NCBI GenBank assembly: GCA_025618425.1
Contig: CM046846.1
Coordinates: 28,545,385 to 28,609,384 of the forward strand
Length of the DNA: 64,000 bases
Reading direction: 5' to 3'
Source of the DNA: Heliocidaris tuberculata
Taxonomy: Eukaryota > Echinodermata > Echinoidea > Camarodonta > Echinometridae
Within the stretch, counting starts at the first letter, position 1. The number at the start of each line of letters is the position of its first letter. The notes beneath the pieces are model-generated. The model did no database searches, was not told where the DNA came from, and saw only the letters and a program-made list of their open reading frames with translations. This document shows, in pieces, positions 1 through 12,911 of this stretch. The translations under genes and the position numbers were made by a program.

Positions 1-193
1 GGGTAATAATAATGGAGCGCCAGAAGTGGCACTGTGCCAGACATGAACGCTATACAAGAACTCATTATACAATTATTATTATTAATTACTATCAATTCTA
101 TGTTTGTATCACTTGAAAGTCATTACAGACAGTTTTCACTTTACACAAAAGCATCAAAAATGGAATATGAAAGGTTAATATGTTGGAGATATA

Positions 194-194
<1 letters not shown>

Positions 195-226
<32 letters not shown>

Positions 227-326
227 TAGAGACAGACACAGAGAGACAGAGAGAGAGAGAAAAAAAAGACAGTGCAAGACAGACATACAGAAAGTCAAAG
301 TGAGAGAGAGAGAAATGGAGGAAGGC
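195..326. repeat. (GA)n microsatellite and degenerate GA-rich tract
   Basis: Uninterrupted GA repeats at about 195-221 grade into GA-rich sequence to about 313, just downstream (minus strand) of cyclin G exon 3. ORFs here are low-complexity artefacts. Confidence 0.85.
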
Positions 327-349
327 AATAAGCATGGAATTGGTCTTAC

Positions 350-424
350 CTCTGCTGGTTCCAGAGCCTTGATGGCAAGATTATAACTTGATATTGCCAT
401 ACACATAAGATGATGAGGACGGGC
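350..424 (-). CDS. CCNG: Cyclin G coding exon 3 (25 codons, phase 0-0)
   Basis: Acceptor is TTTCTGTGCAG; donor is GTAAGA at 349. It encodes RPHHLMCMAISSYNLAIKAL plus EPAE, aligning residue for residue with the 25-codon cyclin I exon 3. The following exon is beyond the left edge. Confidence 0.87.
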
Positions 425-1693
425 CTGCACAGAAAGAGAAATAAACAGTTATCATTAGCAAGCTATTGACATACACGTACATTACTTCCCTTTCTGTTTT
501 TTTAATGAGCAGTTCCAGTAAAATTATATATGTACATAGACATTTGTCCTTCTCCATTCATTCATTTAACTGAAGTTAGAGTCTCATAGAATGATTTCAT
601 TTGCAATAATTCAACTTATATGTATTCTTCAAATCTCTCTCTCTCTCATACGAATGATGCAGCATGGAGAATATTTTCACAGGGTAAAAACTATATCTGG
701 AGATATTATTTTGTTATTTTGTCTTTAAAATAAAACTTACACATGCAACAGTTGTACCATAACAAAATGCTGGAAATTATCTTGAAGGGTCTCCCTTGAA
801 AATAAGAACTATTCATTAATAAGCTTTTGACAAATTAATCCTAATTTCAGTCCTAACAGTTTTCAAAACATTGTAGGTTAAGAAGAACATTATCTGACCT
901 TGACAATTGAAAGAAATCTGTCCATGGTGTTGACCGCCAGAAAGAAGGTCTCTGGACAGAGTTGGAAGAATCTACTCAGGCTACGCAGGCGGTCCAAGAT
1001 CACATCATGCATATAGGGAAGAATGCAATCAGAGTCCTGAAACAAAAAAAGGTCAATATTATTTCATAAAACATAATACTGGAACTTCCAGTATTATGTC
1101 TGTCTGGAAGAGGTTTATATTCATTCACGATACAATTCCTATTTATTACAGTCAACAATTCAGAATCACATCTGAATATTCCTTTCACAGTGCAACTGTA
1201 TGACTAGCACTCAACTTCATATTTAACTGTTCTTTGTCATTTTTTTAGCATAAATATTACCTCCATAATCTGAAAGCCTGCAAAAAGACATTAGCAAGAG
1301 CACTCTTGTAAACTTTACTATGATTGTATTACTGTATACAAACTTTTACTTGACTGTTAAGAAATTACAAAGAGTTTATTCTGCACAATTCAAATTCTCT
1401 AAGGCAATTAAAATTGCTCTCACTAAGACGAGGATATTACCCTAGGTGTAATGACATATTTTGATGGGGAAAGTTTTTGAAGACTTGACAGCTTTTACAG
1501 AAAAATTAGTCTTGTTAAAACAAGGAAGGCAGCTTGAGCTGAAAGTCAAATGAGAGGTGGGGCCACTTACCTCAGGTTGCTGTTGACCGATGTACTCTAG
1601 GTATGGTTGATAGAAATCTTCTGTTTCCACGGCGACCTGCATCATCTTCACCAGATGAGCCTTGGCATCCATGCTTTCTGTATCCTTGTCCAT
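350..1693 (-). CDS. CCNG: Cyclin G (CCNG1/CCNG2-like), N-terminal part; gene runs off the left edge
   Basis: Atypical cyclin of the G/I group; vertebrate cyclin G1/G2 act in growth arrest, p53/FoxO responses and PP2A regulation (family knowledge). Three coding exons on the minus strand join in phase 0: 1693-1571, 1036-899 and 424-350, giving 112 residues. The start ATG at 1693-1691 is the first Met after an in-frame TAG. Residues about 58-112 form the first half of a cyclin box: an LRSLSRFFQLCPETF segment, then AVNTMDRFLSIVK, then RPHHLMCMAISSYNLAIKALE, with the Lys-Glu pair (K..E) typical of cyclin boxes. The match to remembered vertebrate cyclin G2 (LRSLANFF, AVNILDRFL, KPKHLSC) is strong. 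The third exon ends in a good donor (GTAAGA), so the remaining cyclin box and C terminus lie outside the window. The gene is divergent to cyclin I. Choice between G1 and G2 is not meaningful if this lineage has a single cyclin G. Confidence 0.88.
899..1036 (-). CDS. CCNG: Cyclin G coding exon 2 (46 codons, phase 0-0)
   Basis: Acceptor is a T-rich tract ending TTTCAG; donor is GTCAGA at 898. It encodes the first cyclin-box helices, including LRSLSRFFQLCPETFFLAV and DRFLSIVK. Confidence 0.88.
1571..1693 (-). CDS. CCNG: Cyclin G coding exon 1 (41 codons, ends phase 0)
   Basis: Begins MDKDTESMDAKAHLVKMM and ends GQQQPE before donor GTAAGT at 1570-1565. An AG sits at 1703-1702, so this exon may start at 1701 with 8 nt of 5' UTR after an upstream intron. 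Same codon count and phase as the first coding exon of cyclin I. Confidence 0.85.
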
Positions 1694-1819
1694 CTTTCTA
1701 TCCTAGTAAATCATCAAATAACGATGTAAAATTAACATAAGCAAAATTGCAAAAATCTCTTGCAAAATATGTGTAATACATATGTAATGTGCTGGTATTT
1801 TTAAAAAATAGTTTCATAG

Positions 1820-3150
1820 GCCCGTATTCTGAACTCCGGCTTAACTTTAACCGCGGTCTAAGTGTGTGTTTAAACTAGTGTTGCAACGAATCACCAAAAT
1901 TTTGATTCAATTCGATTCGGGTTCGTTTGATATTTTTTCCCCCGAAATTCGTTTCGATTCGGATTCGGAATAATTATTATTTTTTAAAATAAAAAGTCGG
2001 AAATCGCCTTTACATGTGTGTTTTTCTGTTTTGACTTCCTTCTTATTTAACATGCGAAGCGCGGGGATCCGCGATTCTTGATTATTCACTCGAATACAGA
2101 ATTACTGGCACACAAAAATATCAAATTCAAATAATTAATCTTACTTGTGATAGCTGCATCATGGAACCTACGTTTGTTCATAATGCGAGAAATAAAGGTT
2201 TTCGTCGTGTATATATATATCCGGTAGAAGATTGCCAATTTGATGAGAGAAAACGTTGCACCGATATCAATGTGATGTGGTTATTGCAAACACTCGTACG
2301 AAGCACAGAACGTCTTTAGGAGTTCTGTGGTATGAAGTTACAAACGCCCGTATTCTATCCTGGTCAATTATACAATCATCAAATTGACGGTGCGATAAAA
2401 TTATCGCTAACTCGGTCGCTAACTACAGTTTTTTCTCTCGCGAGCGACGTTCCGCTTTACCACTGATCTCTATGGAAAAATATTCCTATCGTTCCGAACT
2501 AAATTAGCGACTAGTATTTTATCGCACTGTCAATTTGATGACTGTATAATAGACCAAGATAGAATACGGGCGTTTGTAATTTCGTACGAGTGTTCGCAAT
2601 AACCAGATCACATTGATATCGGTACAACGTTTTCTCTCATCAAATTGGCCATCTTCTTCTGGACGGACACACGCATTATTTCTAGCAATGTGAACAAACG
2701 AAACGAACGTGGGTCCCATGCAGCTATCCAACGTAAGATTAATCATTTGAATTTAATTTGAATTTGATATTTGTTTGTCCACGATTTAATTTTGCATTAA
2801 AAAATTGTGAATTCTCAATTAAATGCTGTACATGTAGTTCCCGAATCTTCCGAATCAAGCAACAAAATTCGGATTCGGCAGGATTCGTTTCGACAACGCA
2901 AATTCGGGAATTTTCAGTTCGGTTCGGAAATTCGGAAACAACACTAGTTTAAACCCAGTCTAAACCTGCCCTTTAAACCGGAGTTTTAGAAAATCACATT
3001 CTGAACTTGGGTTTAACTTAAACTCCAGTCTGGTGTGGTTTAACTTTGTACAGAAATTGAGACTGGACTTGCGGTTTAAGTCAGTTTTAATTAAAGCTCT
3101 GGTTTAACTTAGACTAAAGTTTAATTTAAACCGGAGTTCAGAATACGGGC
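1820..3150. mobile_element. Nested foldback/TIR element in cyclin G intron, CATAG target duplication
   Basis: The ends are inverted copies of GCCCGTATTCTGAACTCCGG and are flanked on both sides by CATAG (1815-1819 and 3151-3155), read as a 5-bp target-site duplication. Inside are further inverted layers: GTTTAAACTAGTGTTG at 1868-1883 against 2939-2954; long arms 2151-2397 against about 2484-2727; and an innermost unit whose TIR includes TATACAATCATCAAATTGAC (2369) against its complement ending at 2548. No transposase frame is present, so this is a non-autonomous MITE-like element with nested insertions. Confidence 0.75.
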
Positions 3151-4494
3151 CATAGAGTCTAGAGCCTAATAGAGGTCTAGACATTAATGAAAGAGTAGAG
3201 GGTCTACATGTACGTTGTTTCCATACATGTAACAGAGCTAGATGACCTGTTTTCATTTGAACAACATAGACCTATTTCAAATTTCATACATTCTAATTCT
3301 ATTTCACTTTAAAACTAACAGTTAAGTCTTAATTGATCTAGTTTGTAGAAATTATTTCTTTGAAAAAAGGAAATTATCAAAAAATGCAACAAACTGAAAA
3401 TTAAATGAATTCAAACAGTTTACCACAATGTCCAGATATGATTTTCACAACTTTAAAATCTTTGTCATTCTTCAGTGAATTTTTTTTTACATGCACCAAC
3501 ATCCTGACTAACTTTCACCTTCTTTTCTCAATCTAAAATTTACTCAATATTATTTGTGGGTTTTATCCTTTATTCTATGCCATTTTCTTATTTGTTTCCA
3601 AACTCTTCTCAGTCACCAGTGCTACAGTCGAACTGAATAATCTTCATTTGGCAAGAGTTGGACTATTGTTTGGCAACTATCTTGTTTTGACCATTTGTCA
3701 CTGCCATGGCATTAATTGCTTACAAAAACAGGGTAACTCTTCTATCACATTGTCTGATTGTCATCATGGTTGTTGTGAATTGGGGATTAACAATTTAGAT
3801 CTAGAGATCTAGATCTAGCTGATTTCATCACACAACAGCACAAAAATTCAACTTTCAATCCAATTCTATTCTTAACAAAATTATTTTAAAAAAACTTCTA
3901 AAAAAATCTATCAAAGTTTGTCTAATATTTTGTTCTGAATTCATCATTTTCATGTTCTTCATCTTAGTACATTCTTACTTAATGACTCTTTTGAATTTGA
4001 CTTCAACTTAAAGTCAAAAGAGTCATCATGCCAATGTCATCTTTAAGTTTAACTTTAACGTTAACATGACCATGATGACAACATATTAAACATTCAACAT
4101 TGATCATGAGTCATGACAATATTTTTCTCTTTTCAAGTTTTTGGCCACCTCTTCACATGTCTTCATAGTTCATAAACTCAAACTTTTTCACCTGTGTACA
4201 CAAACAGCTAGAGCAAACCTGAATAATACAGTCACTATGATTAAAAGAAAAATACCATGCAACATAAACAACATATCTAAAGGTTATTTGTTCCCGACTA
4301 ACACACACAGCATGATCATAAAAACATCTGATTCTCAACTCGATGATTAACGTTCCCTCACATTTCCAATATGGGTGGGACCGTTACGGGCGTTGGGAAG
4401 CGTCAGTATCCGCTGAATTCATCCCGAAATTTATCACTTGCAGGCATCTAATGGATATAGATACACATGAATCTTTGTTAAAAGGCATACTCAC

Positions 4495-4640
4495 AATTTA
4501 CTAGCGTATTCTAAATATTTGATTCGTCACAAACATGGTGAAAATTCGAAGACGTAGCTCGCTTAAATTTGTCAGAAATCGTTGACTCAGCTGTCAAATT
4601 CGCAAATTTTGCCTTTTGGCGCGGCGATTTGTTGCCAAAC
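4495..4640 (-). promoter_or_regulatory. Candidate non-coding first exon and promoter of cyclin G
   Basis: A canonical minus-strand donor (GTGAGT) lies at 4494-4489, 2.8 kb upstream of the first coding exon, whose own acceptor at 1702 calls for an upstream exon. The segment is GC-richer than its surroundings. It contains an E2F-type TTTGGCGC at 4615-4622 and an AP-1-type TGACTCA at 4583-4589. A short minus-strand uORF (ATG at 4536) would end at TAG before the donor. This is inference from splice and motif signals; the transcription start is unknown. Confidence 0.3.
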
Positions 4641-5021
4641 AAAGAAACGCTCAAGAAAACGAGATTACGTTTTCTACCATAACAGGGTTAATTGATTTGG
4701 GGGTTTCATTTACAACTATTTTTTCCACTTTCCATAAACTTTGTCTCGAATTTTCATGACATTGGTTATAACATGCCGTAATCAGTTTATCTATGTTTAG
4801 TCTTTTTTTTAAATAATAAATCTCCCTATTCCTGCCTTTGATAAAGACATTTCTCTTTCATTGTCATTAGGGTTGTTTGAATCAATTTCATAACTTTTGT
4901 CATTTCTGTTCAACACAAGATTACAGCTATAGCCTTCTGTTATCTGCTATTTGTTTGAATTTGGAATACTAGTAATCACAAGGAGCTGCTCCCATTCGCT
5001 AATTTCATTTCGGTATATCGT

Positions 5022-5200
5022 TTCATTTCATTTCATTTATTTCAACACTGGAACTTGCTTTAGAACTTTGGCTGTTCTTCTGCGGGGGCAAAAATACACA
5101 AGGAACACATAGAAAATGACAAAGAAATACACACACACACACGAATAACCATACAGGCCTATACACATAAAATTAATGAGCAGAAAGAGAATAACTATAG
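5022..5200 (-). mobile_element. Possible 3' fragment of a non-LTR retroelement (minus orientation)
   Basis: A tandem TTTCATTTCATTTCATTTA tract at 5022-5041 resembles, on the minus strand, the short tandem 3' tail of CR1/L2-like LINEs, as does the tail of the clearer element ending near 13229. The adjoining 150 bp has no recognisable coding sequence. Confidence 0.3.
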
Positions 5201-5275
5201 CAAACACGCAACTACACGATTAAAGCAAATTGAGAGTTAAAACAAAACTAAAATCATACACCAAGGAAGCAAGTT

Positions 5276-6386
5276 AAAGGGCATGGTCCACGGTCCCAGA
5301 ATCAGACTTGCTTTCAATAGAAGCAGAAAAATCAGACGGGATCAAAAAAGTTTGAGAAAAATCTGAGAACTACTAAGAAAGTTATTTCTCATTGATGACA
5401 TGACAACTATAGAAAAAAATTAAAATCACTAGATTGACAACTAGGTGCATGGGTTTGTGATGTCATTGCCACAACACACCAATTCGTTTAGGGGTGTCGA
5501 TCCGTGTTCAAGATTGGGGGGCCGGGTATTCCCCTACCACACTAGGGACTGGGACTGTTTCAAACTAAATCTGTCTATAAAGCTTGCATTTATGGCATTG
5601 AAATTATGGCATTTCTTATTTCCTTACTTCTAATCATTAAAGAATGGGATCGGTATTTCAAGATCAAATGTTTGGATAATTATTAGCTTTAAGTTAATGT
5701 AGTCACAATTCTTATTTATTTTATCCAATTTTTTTTTTTTTTTTTTTTTTTTGGGGGGGGGGGTGATAATACAGGCCATCTCTCGTGCACCTCAAATTTG
5801 GGGGTAGTGTACCCCCCATTACGGGCCGCGTCACCCACTTTATACTATACATGTACACAAATTCTCAATTTTTGTCCAAGAATATGACTTCCTCATAATT
5901 GAACCAAGTTATAGTTATGGTGATATGTTTTTGCATTTATACACCTTCACAAATTATTTCACGATCTCAAAATTATCATGATTTAAAAAAAATATTACAA
6001 CTTTTATCTTTTTATATTCTATCAAAAAAAGAATCATACTTTTCATGATTTTTACAGTAACTTGATTATGTCTTAAGCGTACATGCAAAAACATGTTACT
6101 ATATTGGTTCAAGTTATGTGGAAATCGTTCGAAAAAATAATCTTCAATATAAAATTTTTTTATAAAAAATTGGTCAGTGTTGTGAGGTAGTGACATCACA
6201 AACACATTGCCGAATTGTCAATTTGTCTATTGATTTTCATTATTTTTTCTGGTTTTCATGTCAATAAGAAATTATTAACTTTCTTATTCGTTGTCCGGTT
6301 CTACTAAAACTTTTTCTATCTGTTGGTCTGATTTTTCTGCTTCTATTGAAAGCAATTCATTCTGCTGGGACCGGACTTGCCCTCTA
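5276..6386. mobile_element. TIR element of the AAAGGG..GTCCAC type
   Basis: Left arm 5276-5475 and right arm about 6170-6386 are imperfect inverted repeats, with shared blocks such as GGTCCCAG, CTTTCAATAGAAGCAGAAAAATCAGA-like sequence and TTGTGATGTCA. The interior holds a poly-T/poly-G block at 5732-5763. The arms resemble those of the MITEs at 25.6 and 43.3 kb, so this is the same broad family. Confidence 0.6.
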
Positions 6387-6469
6387 ATATTGCACGAGAT
6401 TGGACAGGATATATCTTTGAGAGGTTAGAATATAAAGAGGCAGGGGGAGGGTGAAAAAGACTGAGAGCG

Positions 6470-6505
<36 letters not shown>

Positions 6506-6582
6506 GGGGCACGGCCCTGCAGCCAGATCGAACAAATAGAAACATTATTTTGTGAAGTGTGCATGATTTTGCACCCTTTCAC

Positions 6583-6970
6583 AAAAGTGGCTTTTGCTCA
6601 CTCAAGCATAAATCATTATTAGATGTTTGGGTGACATTTGTGATAGAAGAGTCAGCATGTATTTCCTGAAAATAATATTATTTTGAAATATTTATATGGG
6701 GAGAATTTTTCTAACTGTTAATTTTTAACGATTCTCAACTTTGTTGGTATACCAGCCATGCAGACCAATACCAATTCTTGTAAAGTCCGAATTTTGCACA
6801 TTTTATATAAGAAAGTGGCATTTGGTCACTCAAGCATAATCTGTCATCAGACTTTTTGGTGTGATTTCATAGAAGAGAACCTAATCTATCCACTAGGATG
6901 AAAATGTCCCGAAATTATAGTTTGAAAATATATTTATTTTGGGAGAGATTTTTCAATTGTTAATTTTTTT
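6583..6970. repeat. Two-copy direct repeat, about 230-bp period
   Basis: Blocks starting near 6583 and 6812 share AAGTGGC.TTTG.TCACTCAAGCATAA, a TAGAAGAG core and a GGGAGA.TTTTTC..TGTTAATTTTT end, with substantial divergence. Non-coding. Confidence 0.55.
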
Positions 6971-8499
6971 TTATTTTTAAAATTTTTAAAACTAATTTTT
7001 TTTTTGGGGGGGCGCACTGTAGTCGAGGAATTTAGTAAGGCGAACGAAAATTAAATATTTTTCAAATGTTGAACCTTTGCAAATGCTATTTTATATATTT
7101 AAACAAGAATCACATTTTCAAATTTTGAACGTTATTAGAATGCTATTTATCACTATGTGTCTTATACTAGTACTGGGGCGCGAAATACGAAATCCCGATG
7201 GGACATGCGAGTGAACAAAGCGACCGAGCTGCTGGAAAATTAGTACACCTATAAAAAAGAAAGAAACTGAACACATTGCACTTTACCCTGCAGATTTGCG
7301 GCGCATAATAAGGATCATGGTTTCTTCCATTATTTTCTCCCTCTCTCTCTCTCTCGTTTTCTCTCTCCCTGTCTCTCTTTTTAGCGGATGAACAGGGGGC
7401 CATGGCCCTTTGTGCCCCCTCCATGGCTAAGCCTATGGAGAGGGAGGATAAGACAGAGAGAGAGAGGTGGTGTAAGAAAGAGAGAGCGAGAGAAAGAAGG
7501 GGGGGGGTTACTGCTATTATGGTACTGTATACCTCATTTTACTTTTCAGTTTGCATTTGTAAAAGCTTAATTGGTCATTCGTTCCAGATTTCGCACCTCT
7601 GTAATGTGAACTTCTCTTTTTATAAAGTTGGTTTTAACCGGTTGCAATTTCATTTTAAGAATGATGTCTTGAGTTATAGTTACTTACCTATTATGGAAAC
7701 AGGCGCTGGAAAATGGGAACCTTTATAATATAATCAGTAGAGATCGGTGACCCCCCCCCCCCCCCACCCCCCACCTACTACATGACTTGTACTAACACGG
7801 TGTTACTTCCATCGATAGCCGTATATACTTTCCGGTATTTAAAAAATTTAATAAAGTTGTCGAGATCTGCACCTAAATTATTATTTGTGATTTACGAAAG
7901 AATATAGCAATGGGTCTATCGTTCTTTCTGGTAGGCCCTAACCCTGCTTTAATCTTATAACAGGTTATACCTTCAACCCGCAAATTTGCTTTGTTCCACC
8001 TAAAACCCCCTTCCCCCACCAGAGCCTGACTGATGCAAAGCATGCAAAGCTGAATTTCACTCAATTTTAACTTGACTGGAAAGAAAATAATATTGACGGA
8101 TCTGTCAGGAGTGGGGAAAAGGAGGGGGGGGGGGCAAATACACGAAAAGATTTTTTTTTTTACTTGTGCCCCCACCCATGGCCGAAGAATCCTGAATCCA
8201 GGTTCACTGAAAATTATGATTGCTCATCATGTACTGTTGTTCTTTTGATAACTATCATCATAAACAGACTAACATAAACATTCTTTTATTTTGAAAATGG
8301 ATGATCACTATAAAGAGTAGACAGCAGTGATTATTGAAATACATATATGTTAATCATGTAATTCATCATAGTTAAGTTGCAAGAAATACAGTTCATCTGC
8401 AAAAAAACTGTAAATATATAACTACTGTAATATTTCATTCTGTTTGATATTTGATATTTGAGACTTGAAGGATCCAACCACGTAGCCAGGATTTCATTT

Positions 8500-8815
8500 A
8501 AGGGGGGGGGGGCGGTTGTGAGCATGCGAACCCCCAGGGAGTTGGTGCAGGGAGGGGGAAGCGCGAAAGCTCTGACGTTTTAGCAAATTTGAGAGAAAGA
8601 TAACGGCTCGTTGCACCTTTTTTTAGGCGGAAAGTTAGTTCGACGCCCGGACTGCTTTTCAATTATTTGGACGCAATATTGCACTGTATGTAACAGAGGT
8701 GGGTGCAGGGAGGGGGGGGGGGGAGTTATTTTTCCCTTCCCGCACGAAGCGCGAAAACTTTGACGTTTAATTTTGAGAGAAAGATAACGGTTCGTAGCGC
8801 CTTTTTAAAGACTTT
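8500..8815. repeat. Two-copy direct repeat with GAGAGAAAGATAACGG core
   Basis: Units near 8535-8640 and 8697-8810 share GTGCAGGGAGGGGG, AAGCGCGAAA.CT.TGACGTTT and GAGAGAAAGATAACGG.TCGT, separated by about 175 bp. They belong to a dispersed, poly-G-associated repeat family in this region. Confidence 0.55.
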
Positions 8816-8995
8816 TTTCTCTCACTTTCCCCGCTTTTTCGCTCTAGCCTTTTTTGAATAGGGAGGCCATGGCCCCCTTGTGCCCCTGGTGTCTACGCCA
8901 GTGTATGGCTCTTTTAGTGGACTTTAGGGCTTAGTTTGTAAGCGACATCGGGGTATATATGAAATATATAATATATATATAGGTAAATAGGTAGG

Positions 8996-9158
8996 GCACT
9001 GATCAGAAGTAAAAGGGGCATTTAAGGGGACATTTATCAGAGGTTAAAAGGGACACCTAGAAGGTAAAAAGGGCACTTATTAGAAAGAAAAAGGGGCACT
9101 ATATACGAAGATAAATGGCCACTTTTCATAGATAAAAGGGGACACTTTTGGGGTATTT
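8996..9158. repeat. Degenerate short tandem repeat, unit about 22-24 bp
   Basis: About seven units each begin GGGGCAC or GGGACAC and end AAAAA-rich (starts near 9014, 9026, 9050, 9070, 9093, 9117 and 9138). No coding meaning is apparent. Confidence 0.6.
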
Positions 9159-10358
9159 GAAAAAGTAGGGGGCATGTGCCTCCCCCCCCCCTGCCCCCCG
9201 GGAACAACGCTTCTGCACTCAAATACCTATAAACCCAAGTGAAAACATAATATTCCTCGCTATCAGCGTGATCAACGCAAGGTATGGTGCAAAACGAAAA
9301 CTCACGTCCTTGCATGGCATCTCCATTATTTTGCTATTCGCACTAGCACTGTATTGCAATTGTGTACACTGATCTCTACGGAAAAAATGTCCGTAGAAAT
9401 TAGTGACTGTTTACTGCATAGGTTTACGGTGTACTTAGTCTCATACTTCTAGACGTTGTTATTAGTATAATATTGCGAGTTTCAAAAACAGTATAGTTGT
9501 CACCACTGGCGTACTGATGGGGGAGCCAACAAATTTTCACAGCCACTCCAAAAACATTTAAAGGGAAAGAATATAAAAGCAAAGAAGGAAAAGAAAGCAG
9601 AGAGAGATAGACAGGCCGGGGGGGGGGGGGGGGGCGGGGTGAAAGAGAGAGAGAGAGAAAAAAAAAAAGAAACGTAGAAAGAATAAGGCTTCATTTCCAC
9701 GCCTTTTAATCTCCGCCACTTTCTTTTGTAATAATTACATTGGTTTCATCTTACCGTCAAGCCATTATTTCGGTCCGAAAGGTATACTAGCCAATAAGTG
9801 GGACCAATGCGTCAGTTTGGGGCCCACTTTATGCCATGCAAATCTGAAGAATGTAAACACCATGAATAAAGTTATAAGAATTTTTTTTGTTTTTTGGAAT
9901 GATTACAGGAATACGTCTTTTAAAAGGTTGCTTGAATAGAACGGTTCGGTAATGTTTCAAATTGTATACAAATATAGGCCTACCTTTCAAACAAAAGTTG
10001 TTCTTGACTGCCTGAAGCTTGCCCGAGGCTTGCCGGACATAGCAACAAGTAATGTATGAAAACTGGATTCCAAGCACTGAGGCTCATTTATAAAAAGCAG
10101 GTTATTGGAATAGCTCGTCACTAGGTGCTCAGAGAAGAAATGTGCATAAATTTGTATACATAACAGAACCTATATGTATCCCCTATATTCTCTCATATAT
10201 ACCACAACCAGCTCCCTTTTTTATAATATGATGCTTGCTATGATATTTATCATGAATTTTCTTTCAAAACTATAAGAAAAGACAATGTAAAATATTCTAC
10301 TACAAGCCAAAGTGGCAAACCCGGGAAGACTGGGGGACACGTCCCCTGAAAATTATCG

Positions 10359-10383
10359 GGGGGGGGGGGGGGGGGGGGGGGGG
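10359..10383. repeat. Poly-G tract of about 25 bases
   Basis: The longest G run in the intergenic region. It directly follows a segment reading ACACGTCCCCTGAAAATTATC. One of many G/C homopolymers in the window. Confidence 0.9.
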
Positions 10384-11882
10384 AGGTCGTACAACCAGAA
10401 ATTATGAAAACAATGTATAGTAAATAATTAACATTAATAATTGATAGTTCTAAACGGCTCTAAGTCTAACTATTCTAAAGTGGGAAATATTCTATACCCT
10501 CACTCGCATACTTTATAGGCCCACTTTAACTTTAGAAGAAAGAAGATCTATAAAGGCAGGTTAGACTCCATTGTGCATTCAAGAGCTATAGACAGGAACG
10601 ACGCGGGATCAACACTTCAAGGAGGATGGGGGACCCTGTAATTTTTTGTTTTTAAAGGAGAAAGTCACAAAAAAATGTCTAGATGATGATTTAACCCTGG
10701 ATATCCCCATAACGAAGAGAGGGAAATGGTGGATATTAAGTTCTGAATTTGATACAAAGTTCCAGTACACCCCCCCCCCCCCCTATTTAACGGATAAACA
10801 CCCGGGTGCGTTCCTGGCGCTCAAGAAAATGAAGAACTAAATCTTTATATAACAGGTTTGAGCAAATCATTGAGAACTAAGTCCAGATTATGTGATGTCA
10901 TAAAAAGAAAAAGTAAATGAAAAAAAAATAAATAAATAAAAGTAATCTCAATAATCACGATTGTATAATAATCAGCAGGTTTTCTTTTAAACGATTAGTA
11001 TAGATCAATTATAATTTATCTAGACCAGTAGGCCTATACACAATAAAATTGGTTTATGTTTTGCAATAATAAATTTAATGCCTCTGACTAAGCTGGCGCT
11101 ATATCGTTATGATCTACAAACGTTTTGGACAAAAAATAATATCATAATAAAGAGAGGGAGGATAGAGAGAGACCCCAGTGTGCTCTTAAATATGCGTTAT
11201 TTTAATAAACTGAAGTAAACATGAAAATAACAATTTCAAATTATGACGTCACAGTCTCTCATGAGGGAGAGAACACAATGTGATCTTTTTTATCCTTTAA
11301 AGCTTTCTAATTTTCTGATCTGTTTCTCTGATTTCTCTGCTTTTATCAAAAACAAGTTTTAAGGGTCGGGGTTCAATTACATTTTAAGGAGCCGAAAGGA
11401 CCAGTCCCTAGGCCCCCCCCCCCCCCCCATCACCAAAATTATTTACGACTTGCAGTGTGTCTATATACTAATCTTAATGGCGGGGGTGCTCACATTTGCA
11501 TGCCGCTTCCCCTTCTCAGGAGTCCAGATTTGACGAATTATTGAATAAGCGAGGGAGCAACGCGGCAGATTTCTTTTTTCCTTTTCAAACCTCAAATTGA
11601 AATTTCTTACATATTTTACCCTTGGAAAAAAAAATCCAAGGGAATACAGCAACCTAGCAATAGATTTTTTTTTTTTAATGTTGAACATTCCTATTTTGGG
11701 GGCGCAAAATGAATGAAAACCCTGAAGAAATATGTTCGAGGAATTTAGCAAGGCCATTGCAAGGCAAATTTATGATTTCTTTCGAATGTTCTAATACTTT
11801 GAAAGTACCCTTAATTTATGTACTTATATCCCATCTGGGGGCGTAAAATTTAACAAGCTCCTGCCTTTTGCGGGGGGGGGGG

Positions 11883-12911
11883 CAAAGATTTCTATTATAT
11901 ATTAATGATTTAACTAATACAACTCCTCTTTTATCTTTCATATTATTTGCAGATGACACAAACATTTTCTGTTCACATCATAACTTAAATACCCTAGTAA
12001 ATACACTTAATAATGAGTTACCAAAGTTATCTTTGTGGTTTAAGTGCAATAAATTGTCCCTTAATTTAGATAAAACCAATTTCATGTATTTCAAGCACGT
12101 AAATTCTCATGTCATTGATTTTCCTTACAACATACTTATAGATAATGTACCTCTATAGAAAGAAAGAGACCAAAAAAAATGTTTTGGTGTCATTATCGAT
12201 GAAAATTTAAATTGGTATGAACATATACGTCATATAACTACTTCTTTTTCTAGGAATGTTGGTATACTTTATAAAGTAAAGAGATTTGTCCCTTGTAAAA
12301 CGCTCATTATGCTTTATAATTCATTGATATTACCATATATAACATATTGCAATTTGGTATGGGCCACCACCAACAAAACAAAAATCAACTCTATTTACTT
12401 ACTGCAAAAGAAAGACCTTCGCATATGTACCGGTTCAACATATTTATCTCACACCAGACCAATATTTTACCAACTGAAAACTCTAACAGTATTCGACATC
12501 AATTCACTACAAAGTTTACTGTTCATATTTAAGTATCTAAATGACTTGCTCCCTCTTTCATTTCAAAACTTTTATAATTTAAATAACACTATTCACTCCT
12601 ACCCTACTCGCAATTCCTCCAATTTTCATCTAGTCAACCCAAAGTTACTGATTGCCCATAGATCAATACGACACCATGGTCCAGACCTATGGAATTCTCT
12701 CCCAGAATTCATTAAATCCTGTTGTTCCCTTTACTCATTTAAAGCCAAAGTTAAAACGATGTTATACTATCTGAATATACAAGGTAAAATTTCTGTGTCA
12801 ACTCTTCATCATCATCATCATCATCATCACCGTTATCATCATCATCATCATCATCATCATCACCATCATCATTCCATCATCAACATCATCATTAATATGC
12901 TTTTAATTTAG
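11883..12911 (+). pseudogene. Reverse transcriptase fragment of the LINE, one in-frame stop
   Basis: A single frame stays open from the poly-G junction to 12911 except for TAG at 12156-12158. After the stop the same frame resumes with QKKCFGVIIDENLNWYEHI, the expected conserved block, then LPYITYCNLVWA and HHGPDLWNSLPEFIK. One nonsense mutation and no frameshift suggest fairly recent death. A (CAT)n microsatellite at about 12808-12880 extends the C terminus with a His-rich run. The endonuclease and the first half of the RT are absent. Confidence 0.8.
12808..12892 (+). repeat. (CAT)n microsatellite inside the LINE
   Basis: Trinucleotide CAT/ATC repeats with a few CAC and CGT variants; translated as a His-rich stretch at the end of the RT frame. 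Confidence 0.9.

Noticed and set aside
34..430. Arg/Glu- and Ser/Leu-rich ORFs near the left edge
   Set aside because: Generated by the GA microsatellite; the real coding sequence there is the minus-strand cyclin G exon 350-424.
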